Assembly (NCBI GenBank): GCA_903848935.1
Contig: CAINHO010000024.1
Location: 1-64,000 of the forward strand
Origin: an uncultured Pseudomonadota bacterium
GTDB lineage: Bacteria > Pseudomonadota > Gammaproteobacteria > Methylococcales > Methylomonadaceae
Direction of reading: 5' to 3'
Length of the DNA: 64,000 nt
Shown: piece by piece, positions 1-9,714 of the stretch
Layout: every line of letters starts with the position of its first letter
How positions within the stretch are numbered: the stretch's first letter is position 1
The notes under the pieces: model-generated
What the model saw: the letters and a program-made list of their open reading frames with translations, nothing else
Told to the model about the DNA's origin: nothing
The model's database searches: none
Translations under genes and position numbers: made by a program

Positions 1-56
1 GTGCGCCGATTGAGGTTATTCGTAAATATATTGAGCAGCAGCAAACTCCTCATTGA
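1..56 (+). CDS. tnpA: IS200/IS605-family transposase TnpA, C-terminal fragment (partial at window edge)
   Basis: Reading in frame from base 3 gives APIEVIRKYIEQQQTPH and then a TGA stop at 54-56. The pattern xxIEVIRKYIEQQ resembles the C-terminal helix of small IS200/IS605 Y1 transposases, where a tyrosine sits in a similar 'I..YI..Q' context. I cannot verify that this Tyr is the nucleophile without the rest of the protein. Only 17 residues are visible, so it is not possible to say whether the transposase is intact. Confidence 0.55.
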   Translation, partial: APIEVIRKYIEQQQTPH

Positions 57-70
57 CCACCTTTAAAGCA

Positions 71-124
71 GGGCGGCTATCACCGCCCGAGCTATCCATC
101 CCCTCCCTAAACGGAGGGGTTTTT
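71..124 (+). other. Two hairpins at the IS right end, the second terminator-like
   Basis: Hairpin 1 pairs GGGCGG (71-76) with CCGCCC (83-88). Hairpin 2 pairs CCCCTCC (100-106) with GGAGGGG (113-119) around a 6-nt loop and is followed by five T. Hairpin 2 could serve as the subterminal structure recognised by TnpA, as an intrinsic terminator for tnpA, or as both. It would also block IS-derived read-through into the kinase gene. Confidence 0.6.
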
Positions 125-132
125 CGCTCGTT

Positions 133-2577
133 TTGATAAAAGATTTTAGTGATCCATCAGAAAACAAAGAACGCTGGATTGCGGTTATTTATACCGATAA
201 GCAAGAAATAACCGCTGAATTAAATAAATATATACTCACGTTAATTCTGCCCGTTATATTTTTGACCGTATTATCAATCGCACTTGCCGTGTGGATTGCA
301 AAGTCGCGCTATCGGATAGAAAAACTGACTTACAATTTAACTGAAAGAACGAAAGCTGCTGAAGCCGCCAGTTTGGCGAAAGCCAGCTTTTTATCCAATA
401 TGAGCCATGAAATTCGCACGCCGATGAATGCCATTTTGGGACTTATCTTTATACTCGAACGCAGAGATTTATCGAGTGACGACAAGTCCTTGTTGCATAA
501 AATTCGTGTCGCTGGACAATCGTTGCTGCGGATTATTAACGACGTGTTGGACGTATCAAAAATTGAAGCGGGAAAACTGGATCTTGAAGTTTCGACGTTT
601 AATTTAAACGATGTTTTGGATAATCTAGCGACCATTATGACGTTCAATGCCGCTGAAAAAAATATCGATTTGATTATTCATCCGCCGTTTGGCATTTCTG
701 TGAATGGCTTAATCGGTGACTCGTTAAGGCTGCAACAAGTCTTAATAAATTTAGTGAGTAATGCGATTAAATTTACTGCGAAAGGTCATGTTGATGTCAA
801 CATCAGTACCATTGAACATACCGAAAATAGTGTTTATTTACGCTTTTCAGTAACAGATACGGGAATCGGTATTCCCGCCAATGTACAAGAACATATTTTC
901 AATCCTTTTACACAAGCTGATAATTCGACGACTCGCCACTATGGCGGCACGGGTTTAGGGTTGACCATTTCTCGCCAATTGATTGAACTCATGGGCGGCG
1001 AAATCACGCTAGTAAGCGAAATGGGAAAAGGCAGTGAGTTTTCCTTTTGCCTTCGTTTTGACTATGTTGAAGCGGATGATGCCGCCGTTCAAAATAATCA
1101 ACGTGTTGATATTTTAATTGCTGACGATAACGAAATTTCCCGCGATGCGCTACACTCAATCACTAAATCACTGGGTTGGACAGCGACAATTGTTGATTCG
1201 GGGGAAGATGCGTTGAATTATGTTATCCGTCATAAACAGGCGAAATTTAAAGAAGAAATCATTATTTTAGATTGGCAAATGCCTGGAATGGATGGATTAT
1301 TAACTGCCAAAAAAATTCGTGATGAATTAGACGGGACAGAAAAAAAACCGATTGTAATTATGGTCACGGCTTACGACCGTAAATTATTAGAAGAACATCC
1401 CGACGCTTCCATTCCCGATGCTATTTTAAGCAAACCTGTAACAGTTTCTTCACTCTATGATGCGATTTCGTCAGCGTTAAAAATAAACGAAAAGGATGGA
1501 TTTCAAAAGAGTTTTTCAAGTGAAAACCAGCTAAAACGCCTTGACGGGTGTCGGTTGTTAGTCGTTGATGATAGTGAAATCAATCTTGAAGTTGCCAGTC
1601 GAATTTTTGGTGCAGAAGGGGCAGCAATTATGACGGCTAATAATGGCCATGAAGCAGTTGAATGGTTGAAAATTCATCCCGATACAGTTGATTTGGTGTT
1701 GATGGATATTCAAATGCCGATTATGGACGGCTACGAAGCCACACGACTTATTCGCCAAATTCCAACGTTGGAAAATTTGCCGATAATTGCGTTAAGTGCA
1801 GGCGTATTTAAATCACAAATTGAAACAGCACATGAAGCCGGTATTAACGATTTTATTGCCAAGCCTTTTGACGTTGAGATAGCCGTCAATCTTATTCGCA
1901 AATTAGCACGGCAAATTCCGATGGAAGATCTAGTGAAACCAGAAAATAAAACCACACCGTTATCTGAAGAATCACCCATTTCTGAGTTTCAATTTTCAGG
2001 TATTGATGTCGAAATGGCTCTAAAAATTTGGGACGACACCACTGTTTATCAACGTTACTTGCTTAAATTTTCGACAGATTGTGAAGCGCATATCGACGCA
2101 ATTAAAAATGCAACGACTCATGAATTAGCACGTTTGGCGCATAAAATTAAGGGAACAGCGGGAATGCTGGGATTGGTTGACATAGAAAATGCGGCGGCAA
2201 AACTTGATGAATTGGCACAGGATGATATGAATACGGATGACGCGGTCGAACGCTTAAAACAAGCCATCGCCACAGCGAATAATTCCATCGCACAATATAT
2301 TGCTGAACAAGGTGCCGTCGTTGTTCAAGCGTTAGAAAAAAAACCATTTGATGAAGCGGCGGTAGCAGAATTGCTAACCTTGGTTTTGCGCCGTATCGAA
2401 CAAGATAGTCCTGATGGATTAGTCGCGGTACTGGATGAATTAGGGACATACCTCACAAACGAATGTATGGAACCGCTTAAATTAGCACTGGAGGCTTTTG
2501 ATTTTTATATTGCAAAGTTAGAAGTGATAAAACTCGCCGATGAACACAATATTACTCTAGGAATTTACGATGTTTGA
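133..2577 (+). CDS. Hybrid sensor histidine kinase (TM-HisKA-HATPase-REC-REC-Hpt), N-terminus probably removed by the IS
   Basis: Phosphorelay kinase, 814 aa from a nominal TTG at 133. One membrane segment lies at about residues 33-55. HisKA follows with phospho-His92 in SHEIRTPMN, then HATPase_c with N box near 206-213 and the G boxes DTGIGIP (242-248) and GGTGLGL (271-277). Two receiver domains carry Asp380 (ILDWQMPGMDG) and Asp525 (LMDIQMP). An Hpt domain carries His670 (LAHKIKGTAG). The first ~30 residues look like the tail of a periplasmic sensor domain, and the frame stays open upstream to a stop at 64-66, straight through the IS end. The natural start and first membrane helix have therefore probably been displaced, so the gene may be a truncated pseudogene or a signal-blind kinase. 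It overlaps the next gene by 8 bp, so the pair likely works as one unit. Confidence 0.9.
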   Translation: MIKDFSDPSENKERWIAVIYTDKQEITAELNKYILTLILPVIFLTVLSIALAVWIAKSRYRIEKLTYNLTERTKAAEAASLAKASFLSNMSHEIRTPMNAILGLIFILERRDLSSDDKSLLHKIRVAGQSLLRIINDVLDVSKIEAGKLDLEVSTFNLNDVLDNLATIMTFNAAEKNIDLIIHPPFGISVNGLIGDSLRLQQVLINLVSNAIKFTAKGHVDVNISTIEHTENSVYLRFSVTDTGIGIPANVQEHIFNPFTQADNSTTRHYGGTGLGLTISRQLIELMGGEITLVSEMGKGSEFSFCLRFDYVEADDAAVQNNQRVDILIADDNEISRDALHSITKSLGWTATIVDSGEDALNYVIRHKQAKFKEEIIILDWQMPGMDGLLTAKKIRDELDGTEKKPIVIMVTAYDRKLLEEHPDASIPDAILSKPVTVSSLYDAISSALKINEKDGFQKSFSSENQLKRLDGCRLLVVDDSEINLEVASRIFGAEGAAIMTANNGHEAVEWLKIHPDTVDLVLMDIQMPIMDGYEATRLIRQIPTLENLPIIALSAGVFKSQIETAHEAGINDFIAKPFDVEIAVNLIRKLARQIPMEDLVKPENKTTPLSEESPISEFQFSGIDVEMALKIWDDTTVYQRYLLKFSTDCEAHIDAIKNATTHELARLAHKIKGTAGMLGLVDIENAAAKLDELAQDDMNTDDAVERLKQAIATANNSIAQYIAEQGAVVVQALEKKPFDEAAVAELLTLVLRRIEQDSPDGLVAVLDELGTYLTNECMEPLKLALEAFDFYIAKLEVIKLADEHNITLGIYDV

Positions 2578-3598
2578 CTTTAAAAAGCCTTTAATCCTTG
2601 TTGTAGATGATGAACCCAGTAATTTAGCGGTAATGCGTGAAACGCTGGGCGATGATTACCGATTGGTGTACGCAAAAGATGGCGCGGGGGCGTTAGTTGC
2701 GGCAGAGAAACACAATCCCGCGCTTATTTTATTGGACATTCAATTACCGGATATTGATGGCTATGATGTTTGCAACGAACTGAAAAAAAATCCGAACACC
2801 GAACATATTCCCGTTATTTTTGTGACGGCAATGCGGGATGAATTAAACGAGCAGATCGGTTTGGACATCGGTGCCGTAGATTATATTACTAAGCCACTCT
2901 CACCTGCTGTCGTTCGCGCCCGTGTCCGCATTCATTTGTCGTTAGTTAAAGCCGAAAAATTAGAAGAAAGTTATCGTGATGCTATCTATATGTTGGGCGA
3001 AGCGGGTCACTACAATGATAGCGATACGGATATTCATATTTGGCGTATCGCGGCTTATTCAATGCGCCTTGCAGATGAATGTGGATGGGATTTTGAAGCG
3101 AGTCAATTGCTTGGTTTAGCCGCCCCGATGCACGACACAGGAAAAATAGGCATTCCGGATGCGATATTACGCAAACCAGACAAGTTGAATCATGACGAGT
3201 GGATGGTGATGAAAACGCATTCTGCAATGGGTCATAAAATTCTCAGTCGCAGTAGTGCGCCGGTATTTAAAATGGCAGCAGAAATTGCGCTTTGTCATCA
3301 TGAAAAATGGGATGGGAACGGTTATCCGAATGGATTAGCCGGTGAAGACATTCCAGAACCTGCCCGTATTGTGGCAATTGCTGATGTTTTTGACGCATTA
3401 ACCATGGATAGACCTTATAAAAAAGCATGGTCAATTGAAGATTCTTTTGCTGAAATTAAAAAAGGTTCTGGCAGTCATTTTGAACCGCGCTTAGTTGATA
3501 TTTTCGAAAGAATTTTCCCTGATATTTTGCGAATTAAAGCGCAGTGGGATACGAAAAAAACCAATTTTGGTTCGACATACGCAGAATCGCCTCGTTAA
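2570..3598 (+). CDS. Response regulator with HD-GYP domain (probable cyclic-di-GMP phosphodiesterase)
   Basis: 342 aa. The receiver domain spans residues 5-122 with phosphoacceptor Asp56 (ILLDIQLPDIDG), acidic pair Asp13/14 and Lys108. The HD-GYP domain spans about 135-325 with the HD pair at His188-Asp189 (PMHDTGKIGIP) and HHEKWDGNGYP at 243-253. Families with these residues hydrolyse c-di-GMP. The ATG lies inside the end of the hybrid kinase gene, which implies translational coupling and makes that kinase, through its Hpt domain, the likely phosphodonor. The metal- and substrate-binding motifs appear intact; the output is inferred from the family. Confidence 0.93.
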   Translation: MFDFKKPLILVVDDEPSNLAVMRETLGDDYRLVYAKDGAGALVAAEKHNPALILLDIQLPDIDGYDVCNELKKNPNTEHIPVIFVTAMRDELNEQIGLDIGAVDYITKPLSPAVVRARVRIHLSLVKAEKLEESYRDAIYMLGEAGHYNDSDTDIHIWRIAAYSMRLADECGWDFEASQLLGLAAPMHDTGKIGIPDAILRKPDKLNHDEWMVMKTHSAMGHKILSRSSAPVFKMAAEIALCHHEKWDGNGYPNGLAGEDIPEPARIVAIADVFDALTMDRPYKKAWSIEDSFAEIKKGSGSHFEPRLVDIFERIFPDILRIKAQWDTKKTNFGSTYAESPR

Positions 3599-3623
3599 TA
3601 TCTGCTTCAACATCTAAAATTAA

Positions 3624-3660
3624 AATGCCGCTATCATTTGCGATGACAGCAGCATTTTTT
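3624..3660. terminator. Intrinsic terminator between convergent genes
   Basis: A 14-bp stem with two mismatches (3624-3637 with 3643-3656) closes a 5-nt loop and is followed by a T run on the plus strand. It sits between the HD-GYP gene (plus) and rnfH (minus). The A-rich left flank lets it work in both directions. Confidence 0.75.
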
Positions 3661-3662
3661 GG

Positions 3663-3935
3663 TTATTTTTTTATTGCTCTCTGCCGCCGTGCCTCTTTCG
3701 GGTCATGTTGTAACGGGCGATAAATTTCAATTCTATCGCCATTTTTCACGCTACGATCTAACGCACACGGCATTGAAAAAATCCCGACATGCAACGTTTC
3801 TAATTTTAATTCTGAAAACTGCGACAAAATTCCCGATTGGACAATCGCTTCGGCAACGGTGCGATTTGTGGATAATGAAACCGTCAATAACATTTGTTTT
3901 TCGGGTTTTGCGTAGACGATTTCAACGTTAATCAT
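3663..3935 (-). CDS. rnfH: RnfH-family small ubiquitin-like (beta-grasp) protein
   Basis: 90 aa beginning MINVEIVYAKPEKQ. The family is UPF0125/RnfH: small beta-grasp proteins of uncertain role, usually encoded beside ratA (often smpB-ratA-rnfH). The ATG at 3933-3935 is chosen over a longer in-frame extension because the family starts at this motif and it overlaps the ratA stop by 8 bp, a typical coupled junction. The lysine-rich tail (about residues 78-90) is probably flexible. No smpB is seen in the window. Confidence 0.88.
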   Translation of the reverse strand: MINVEIVYAKPEKQMLLTVSLSTNRTVAEAIVQSGILSQFSELKLETLHVGIFSMPCALDRSVKNGDRIEIYRPLQHDPKEARRQRAIKK

Positions 3936-4365
3936 GCGCGTAAACCTCTTTGGCACGTTGGGTAAATGAGCTGACCATCGTGTTACAAATCTGATTGAAC
4001 ACCGCGCCAAACGCCAAACTGGCTAACTTACCCGATAATTCAAATTCTAAATCTAACGTAATTTTGCTCGCATCATCACGCAACGGTAAAAAATGCCAGT
4101 CACCCGTCAAATGTGAAAATGGGCCATCGAGTAATTCCACTGTCATTTTGCGCCCGAATTCCAATTGATTTCGAGTGGAAAAGTTTTTCTGAAAACCGCC
4201 TTTTGAAATTGATAATTCCGCTTCAACAAGATTATCGTCGCGTTTGATAATACGGCTGCCGCTGCACCACGGTAAAAATTGTGGATAGTTTTCGATGTCG
4301 TTGACCAAATCAAACATTTGTTGCGCGGAGAATTTCACCAACGCGCTTTTTTCAACTCGCGTCAT
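3928..4365 (-). CDS. ratA: RatA/COQ10-like START-fold protein
   Basis: 145 aa beginning MTRVEKSALVKFSAQQMFDLV, with the family signature IENYPQFLPWCSGSRI at about residues 24-39. This is the polyketide-cyclase/COQ10 START fold. In E. coli RatA is described as an inhibitor of 70S ribosome association; in mitochondria and other bacteria the relatives bind quinone. Both roles are possible here and the sequence does not separate them. It is directly upstream of rnfH, and its start lies one base from the end of the transporter gene, so all three may share a transcript. Confidence 0.88.
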   Translation of the reverse strand: MTRVEKSALVKFSAQQMFDLVNDIENYPQFLPWCSGSRIIKRDDNLVEAELSISKGGFQKNFSTRNQLEFGRKMTVELLDGPFSHLTGDWHFLPLRDDASKITLDLEFELSGKLASLAFGAVFNQICNTMVSSFTQRAKEVYAHD

Positions 4366-5727
4366 TTATAAAACTCCAACGACGTGCAGAAACACTAAGA
4401 AAATCGACATGGGTGCAACATAGCGAATCAACACGCGCCACAATTTGTAACTAGCTTTACACGGCATTTGTAATTCACTTTCGCTATGTTCACGTTTCAT
4501 AATCCAACCCGCAAAAACCGCAATGCAAAAGCCGCCAATCGGCAACATCAAATTCGCGGTAACGTAATCGAGCAATTGAAAAATCGTGCGTTCAAAGAAA
4601 AGCACGTCTTTCCAAATGTTGAATGAAAACACGGTGCCTAATCCTAAAAACCACGTTCCTAAACCTGTCCAAACGCAGGCTTTTTCGCGGCTGATATTTT
4701 TATTTTCAACCAGCCAAGCAACTGCTGGTTCAATCAATGAAATTGATGATGACAACGCCGCAAAAACTAATAATACGAAAAACAAAATCCCCATCAACCA
4801 ACCGCCGGTCATATTGCCAAAGGCAATTGGCAAGGTTTGGAAAATCAACCCTGCACCCGACGCGGGATGCAAACCATGCTCAAAAACGAGTGGGAAAATT
4901 GCAATGCCTGCCAACAACGCTATGACCGTATCCGCCGCTGCGACTAAATAGGCGGTTTTGGCAATCGACACATTTTTCGGCAAATACGCGCCATAAACCA
5001 TAATCGCGCCCATGCCTAAACTCAACGTGAAAAAGGCGTGACCCATCGCAGTCAAAATGGAATTGCGCGTCAATTTGCTAAAATCTAAATTGAACATAAA
5101 ATCTAAACCATGTTGATAGCTGTCCGTGGTCATCGCGTAACCCACCAATAAAACCAGCAACACAAACAAACTCGGCATTAAAAAGCGCGTGGCTTTTTCT
5201 AACCCGTTATTCACGCCTCGCGCCACAATCCACATAGTCGCTGCCATAAAAACACTGTGCCAAAAAATCAATTGCATCGGGCTGGCGGTGAAGTTTTCAA
5301 ATAGCGTTTGAATTTGTGCTGCATCAGCATCGAAAAAACTGCCTGTAAATGCTTTCAAAACATACGCCGAAGCCCAACCCGCAATCACGCTGTAATACGA
5401 CAAAATTAACACGCCCGCGATAACACCCATCCAACCGAGATAATGCCAATTCTTATCAGCTTGGGCTTCTTCAGTTAAAAGCTCCATCGTTTCAATTGGA
5501 TTGCGCTGGCTACGTCGTCCGAGCATCGTTTCGGCAATCATAATCGGAATTCCGATTAGCAAAACACACGCTAAATATACGACGACAAACGCGCCGCCGC
5601 CGTTTTCGCCGGTGATATAGGGAAACTTCCAAATGTTGCCTAAACCGACAGCGGAACCGGTCGCCGCTAAAATAAACGCAAACCGTGATGACCAATGGCA
5701 GTGCGTGGTTTGTGTGTTTGTTGTCAT
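4366..5727 (-). CDS. Sodium-dependent transporter of the NSS (SNF/LeuT-like) family
   Basis: 453 aa from the ATG at 5725-5727; a longer frame upstream lacks family similarity. The LeuT-type first helix with the unwound sodium/substrate segment GSAVGLGNIWKFPY is at about residues 24-37, and about 11-12 hydrophobic helices follow. The family imports amino acids or related amines using the sodium gradient; the substrate here cannot be read from sequence. AAGAGA lies just upstream of the start as a possible ribosome-binding site. The 157-bp gap to hemC on the same strand shows no promoter I would defend. Confidence 0.92.
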   Translation of the reverse strand: MTTNTQTTHCHWSSRFAFILAATGSAVGLGNIWKFPYITGENGGGAFVVVYLACVLLIGIPIMIAETMLGRRSQRNPIETMELLTEEAQADKNWHYLGWMGVIAGVLILSYYSVIAGWASAYVLKAFTGSFFDADAAQIQTLFENFTASPMQLIFWHSVFMAATMWIVARGVNNGLEKATRFLMPSLFVLLVLLVGYAMTTDSYQHGLDFMFNLDFSKLTRNSILTAMGHAFFTLSLGMGAIMVYGAYLPKNVSIAKTAYLVAAADTVIALLAGIAIFPLVFEHGLHPASGAGLIFQTLPIAFGNMTGGWLMGILFFVLLVFAALSSSISLIEPAVAWLVENKNISREKACVWTGLGTWFLGLGTVFSFNIWKDVLFFERTIFQLLDYVTANLMLPIGGFCIAVFAGWIMKREHSESELQMPCKASYKLWRVLIRYVAPMSIFLVFLHVVGVL

Positions 5728-5884
5728 AAAAAAGTCTCTTGTGATTGATGCGTAAAAGGTAGCCACGCATTTTAAAACGAAATACCCGAACTTTACGCAC
5801 TAAAATAAATTGGTTGCACTAAATTGTAATGGTTAAGTTTTTTAGACACCGATTAAGATTGATTTAGGGTTCTGATTCACCGTA

Positions 5885-6811
5885 CTAAGCGTCAATCAAC
5901 AACGCATTTAGAATTTCAGCGGCACCTTGTTTAAGCAAATCATCGGCAATGTTTTCACCAATTTCGATAGCAGATAAACCGCGTTGTTCTGCACGATAAA
6001 TCACACTGCCGTCAGGATTTCCCACTAAACCCCGCATGAAAATTTCGCCATCATTCAATTCGGCAAAACCCGCAATCGGAACTTGGCAACCGCCGTTTAA
6101 TTTTGCATTCATAGCACGTTCAGCAGTTACGCAAATGGCGGTAGTTTCGTCGTGCAAGGTTTTTAACATTTCGTTAATTTCAACATCATCAACGCGACAT
6201 TCAATTCCAATTGCGCCTTGTCCACACGCAGGCAGACTTATTTCCGTTGGCAAACTTTGGCGAATTCGTGCCACCATGCCTAAACGTTTCAAACCAGCAG
6301 AAGCCAAAATAATCGCGTCATAATCACCCGCATCGAGTTTAGCTAAACGAGTATTCACATTACCGCGCAACGACAAAATTTCGGCATTTGGAAAACGGGC
6401 TTTAATTTGGCATTGACGACGCAAACTTGATGTCCCAATTCGGGCATTTTCAGGCAACTCATCGAGGCTTTGATAATGATTCGACACAAACGCATCGGTC
6501 GGATCTTCGCGTTCCAAAATTGCTGCGAGATGTAAACCTTCTGGGAAATCAATCGGCACATCTTTCATCGAATGCACGGCAATATCGGCGTTACCTTCGA
6601 GCATTCCCTGTTCAAGTTCTTTGACGAATAAACCTTTGCCGCCGATTTTAGCGAGTGGTGCATCAAGGATTTTATCGCCGCGTGTCACCATTTTCACGAG
6701 TTCAGTTTTGATATTGGGGAATGCTTGTTGCAAAAGCGTAGCAACGTGTTCGGCTTGCCAAAGAGCTAAAGGGCTTTGACGGGTGGCAATGCGGATAATT
6801 TTTATAGTCAC
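5885..6811 (-). CDS. hemC: Porphobilinogen deaminase (hydroxymethylbilane synthase)
   Basis: 308 aa. It polymerises four porphobilinogen units into hydroxymethylbilane in cytoplasmic haem synthesis. The start [12 protein letters not shown], catalytic Asp84 (HSMKDVP) and dipyrromethane-cofactor Cys242 ([10 protein letters not shown]) are all visible. The start is GTG (6809-6811). The usual partner hemD is not next to it. It lies downstream of valS on the same strand, separated by a palindromic repeat. The window also carries hemA and the ccm haem-handling genes, but far away. Confidence 0.97.
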   Translation of the reverse strand: MTIKIIRIATRQSPLALWQAEHVATLLQQAFPNIKTELVKMVTRGDKILDAPLAKIGGKGLFVKELEQGMLEGNADIAVHSMKDVPIDFPEGLHLAAILEREDPTDAFVSNHYQSLDELPENARIGTSSLRRQCQIKARFPNAEILSLRGNVNTRLAKLDAGDYDAIILASAGLKRLGMVARIRQSLPTEISLPACGQGAIGIECRVDDVEINEMLKTLHDETTAICVTAERAMNAKLNGGCQVPIAGFAELNDGEIFMRGLVGNPDGSVIYRAEQRGLSAIEIGENIADDLLKQGAAEILNALLIDA

Positions 6812-6840
6812 TTGGGATTAAAAAGTTGGAGTTAAAAGTT

Positions 6841-6875
6841 GTAGGTCGGATTCATTTTGGTGAAATCCGACCTAC
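6841..6875. repeat. Palindromic GTAGGTCGGATT repeat
   Basis: GTAGGTCGGATT (6841-6852) is a perfect inverted copy of AATCCGACCTAC (6864-6875) around an 11-nt spacer. It fills most of the short gap between valS and hemC. TAGGTCGGATT-type palindromes recur as dispersed repeats in many gammaproteobacterial genomes. A strong RNA hairpin would form in a valS-hemC read-through transcript, but no T run follows on the minus strand. Confidence 0.75.
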
Positions 6876-6881
6876 TCGAAA

Positions 6882-9680
6882 TTATAACGCGCTAATTTTA
6901 ACGTGTTGCGCTTGTAAATTTCCTAACGTCGATTGCAATTCCGCCAGCCTTGCTCGCTCTTTTTCAAGCACGGCAGCAGGAGCTTTTTCAACAAAAGACG
7001 GATTGCTCAATTTCACATCAATACGTTCTAATTCGGTTTGAATTTTCAAAATTTCTTTATCCAAACGTACTAATTCTGCGGCTTTATCAATCAAGCCTGC
7101 AATCGGAATCAAAATCTGCATTTCACCCACAATCGCCATTGCCGATTCAGGTGCAACTTCGTCAGGATTTAACCACGTCATCGTTTCCAAACGCGCCAAT
7201 CTGTTCAAATAAATACGATTGATTTCTAAACGTTCAGCATCTTGTGGCGAACCATTTTGCAATAAAACTGGTAACGGTTTACTCGGCGCAATGTTCATTT
7301 CACCGCGAATTCGACGCACGCCTAAAATCACCGCCATGAGCCAATCTGTATTTTGAACCGCGTCATTATCAATCTTCGATTCGTCCGCAATCGGATACGG
7401 CTGCAACATAATCGTATCGCCTTCAATGCCAGCGAGTGGCGCGACACGTTGCCAAATTTCTTCCGTAATAAACGGAATAATTGGATGCGCCAAACGTAAA
7501 ATTGTTTCTAAAACGTGCAATAAGGTTTTGCGCGTGCCACGTTGCAACGCTTCGTTATCTGATTGCAACGCCACTTTGGTTAATTCCAAATACCAGTCGC
7601 AGTATTCGTTCCAAGTAAAATCGTAAATCGCTTGTGCGGCTAAGTCGAAACGGTAGTTATCGATTGCATGGCTAGTGGTTGAAATGACTTGATTCAAACG
7701 AGCCACAATCCAACGGTCAACGTGTGAAAATTCACATTCGTCCGTCAAACCACAGTCGTGTTCTTCGGTGTTCATCAGAACGTAACGCGCCGCATTCCAA
7801 AGTTTGTTACAAAAATTGCGATAACCTTCGGTGCGTGCCAAATCAAAACGAATATCTCGACCTGTTGAAGCGAGTGACGCAAAGGTAAAACGCAACGCAT
7901 CTGTGCCGTAAGATTGAATGCCGTCAGGGAATTGTTTGCGTGTGGCTTGTTCGATTTTTTTCGCGTATTGCGGTTGCATCATCCCAGAAGTGCGTTTTGC
8001 TACTAATGCTTCTAAATCGATGCCATCGATAATATCAATCGGGTCAAGCACGTTACCTTTTGATTTGGACATTTTTTGCCCTTCAGCATCGCGCACCAAA
8101 CCATGAATGTAGACTTCTTTGAACGGCACTTCGCCACGGAATTTCAAACCCATCATAATCATCCGTGCTACCCAGAAGAAAATAATGTCAAAACCAGTCA
8201 CTAAAACGCTAGTTGGATAAAAGGTTTTTAAATAATCAGGTTCATTTTTGCCATCCCAACCCAATGTTGAAAACGGCCATAACGCTGACGAAAACCAAGT
8301 ATCCAAAACGTCTTCGTCTTGTTTCAATGGATAATCGGCAGGTAAATTGTGTTTTTCACGAATCACCGCTTCTGATTCGCCAACGTAGATATTGTCTTCA
8401 TCGTCATACCACGCAGGAATGCGATGTCCCCACCAGATTTGGCGCGAAATACACCAATCTTGAATGTTTCGCATCCAATCAAAATAAGTGTTTTTCCAGT
8501 TATCAGGGACAAATTTAATATCGCCATTTTCAACGGCGGCAATCGCAGGTTCAGCAAGTGGCGCAACTTTTACATACCATTGGTCGGTTAAAAATGGTTC
8601 GATAACACTGCCAGAACGGTCGCCGCGTGGTGTCATCAATTTATGGTCAGCGATTTTTTCAAGCAAACCCGCCGCTTCAAAATCGGCAACTATCTGTTTT
8701 CGTGCTTCAAAACGGTCTAGCCCACGGTATTTTTCAGGAATTAGCGCGTCATCATCGATGCTGGCATTGACGGTCAAAATGTTAATTAAACCACCACGCG
8801 GTAAATCTTGAATTGCCAATGTGTCGCGGTGACGCATCCAGACTTCGTAATCGTTGAAATCGTGTGCAGGCGTGATTTTGACGCAACCAGTTCCGAATTC
8901 CGGGTCAACATATTCATCCGCAATAATCGGAATTCGGCGACCTGTTAACGGCAATTCCACGAATTCGCCGAGCAAATGTTTATAACGATCATCGTTTGGA
9001 TGAATCGCAACCGCCGCATCACCGAGCATGGTTTCAGGGCGTGTGGTTGCTACGATTAAATGCCCTTGACCATTCGACAACGGATAACGCAAATGCCACA
9101 TGAAACCGTTTTCTTCTTCGGATAAAACTTCTAAATCCGAAACCGCCGTGTGCAAAACAGGATCCCAATTCACCAAGCGTTTACCGCGATAAATTAGGTC
9201 TTCTTCGTATAACTTAATGAAAACTTCTTGCACCGCGCCCGACATACCTTCGTCCATCGTGAAGCGTTCGCGCGACCAATCGAGCGATGAACCCATGCGA
9301 CGTAATTGGCGCGTAATCGTGCCGCCTGATTCGCCTTTCCATTCCCAGATTTTTTCGATGAATTTTTCACGTCCGTAATCGTGGCGCGTTTTGCCTTCGG
9401 CGTTACATAAACGTTCAACCACCATTTGCGTGGCAATCCCCGCGTGGTCAGTTCCCGCTTGCCAAAGTGTGTTACAACCTTTCATACGGTGATAGCGTGT
9501 CAACGCATCCATAATCGTATCTTGAAAAGCATGTCCCATGTGCAAACTACCTGTCACGTTTGGCGGCGGAATCATGATGCAATAGGGTTCGCCTTTTCCA
9601 GATGGCGCGAAATACTGATTCGTTTCCCAGTTTTCATACCAACGTTGTTCAATATCGTGTGGCGCGTAAGTTTTTTCCAT
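6882..9680 (-). CDS. valS: Valyl-tRNA synthetase
   Basis: 932 aa class I aminoacyl-tRNA synthetase. The HIGH-type motif is GSLHMGH at residues 44-50 and the KMSKS loop is at about 536-540. The CP1 editing domain lies between them, and a charged coiled-coil C-terminal arm typical of ValRS ends the protein. Start chosen at [15 protein letters not shown] (ATG 9678-9680) rather than an upstream in-frame codon, because this matches the family start. Full-length and apparently intact. Confidence 0.98.
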   Translation of the reverse strand: MEKTYAPHDIEQRWYENWETNQYFAPSGKGEPYCIMIPPPNVTGSLHMGHAFQDTIMDALTRYHRMKGCNTLWQAGTDHAGIATQMVVERLCNAEGKTRHDYGREKFIEKIWEWKGESGGTITRQLRRMGSSLDWSRERFTMDEGMSGAVQEVFIKLYEEDLIYRGKRLVNWDPVLHTAVSDLEVLSEEENGFMWHLRYPLSNGQGHLIVATTRPETMLGDAAVAIHPNDDRYKHLLGEFVELPLTGRRIPIIADEYVDPEFGTGCVKITPAHDFNDYEVWMRHRDTLAIQDLPRGGLINILTVNASIDDDALIPEKYRGLDRFEARKQIVADFEAAGLLEKIADHKLMTPRGDRSGSVIEPFLTDQWYVKVAPLAEPAIAAVENGDIKFVPDNWKNTYFDWMRNIQDWCISRQIWWGHRIPAWYDDEDNIYVGESEAVIREKHNLPADYPLKQDEDVLDTWFSSALWPFSTLGWDGKNEPDYLKTFYPTSVLVTGFDIIFFWVARMIMMGLKFRGEVPFKEVYIHGLVRDAEGQKMSKSKGNVLDPIDIIDGIDLEALVAKRTSGMMQPQYAKKIEQATRKQFPDGIQSYGTDALRFTFASLASTGRDIRFDLARTEGYRNFCNKLWNAARYVLMNTEEHDCGLTDECEFSHVDRWIVARLNQVISTTSHAIDNYRFDLAAQAIYDFTWNEYCDWYLELTKVALQSDNEALQRGTRKTLLHVLETILRLAHPIIPFITEEIWQRVAPLAGIEGDTIMLQPYPIADESKIDNDAVQNTDWLMAVILGVRRIRGEMNIAPSKPLPVLLQNGSPQDAERLEINRIYLNRLARLETMTWLNPDEVAPESAMAIVGEMQILIPIAGLIDKAAELVRLDKEILKIQTELERIDVKLSNPSFVEKAPAAVLEKERARLAELQSTLGNLQAQHVKISAL

Positions 9681-9714
9681 GAGTTTTTCCTTATGATTTT
9701 TTAAAATTAGAAAT

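Larger units (their letters stand above)
1..131 (+). mobile_element. Right end of an IS200/IS605-type insertion sequence
   Basis: The first 56 bases encode the end of a TnpA-like protein. They are followed by about 75 bp of non-coding DNA with two GC-rich hairpins, and then directly by the open frame of a sensor kinase. That order (TnpA stop, structured right end, host gene) is what a single-strand-transposing IS200/IS605 element shows, since these elements use subterminal hairpins rather than terminal inverted repeats and make no target duplication. The left part lies outside the window and the exact right boundary cannot be fixed; 131 is an estimate just before the host-like frame. Family placement rests on a short peptide. 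Confidence 0.6.

Noticed and set aside
3659-3931. 90-aa plus-strand ORF opposite rnfH
   Set aside because: It is the antisense shadow of rnfH and ratA, has no recognisable motif and begins inside the terminator region.
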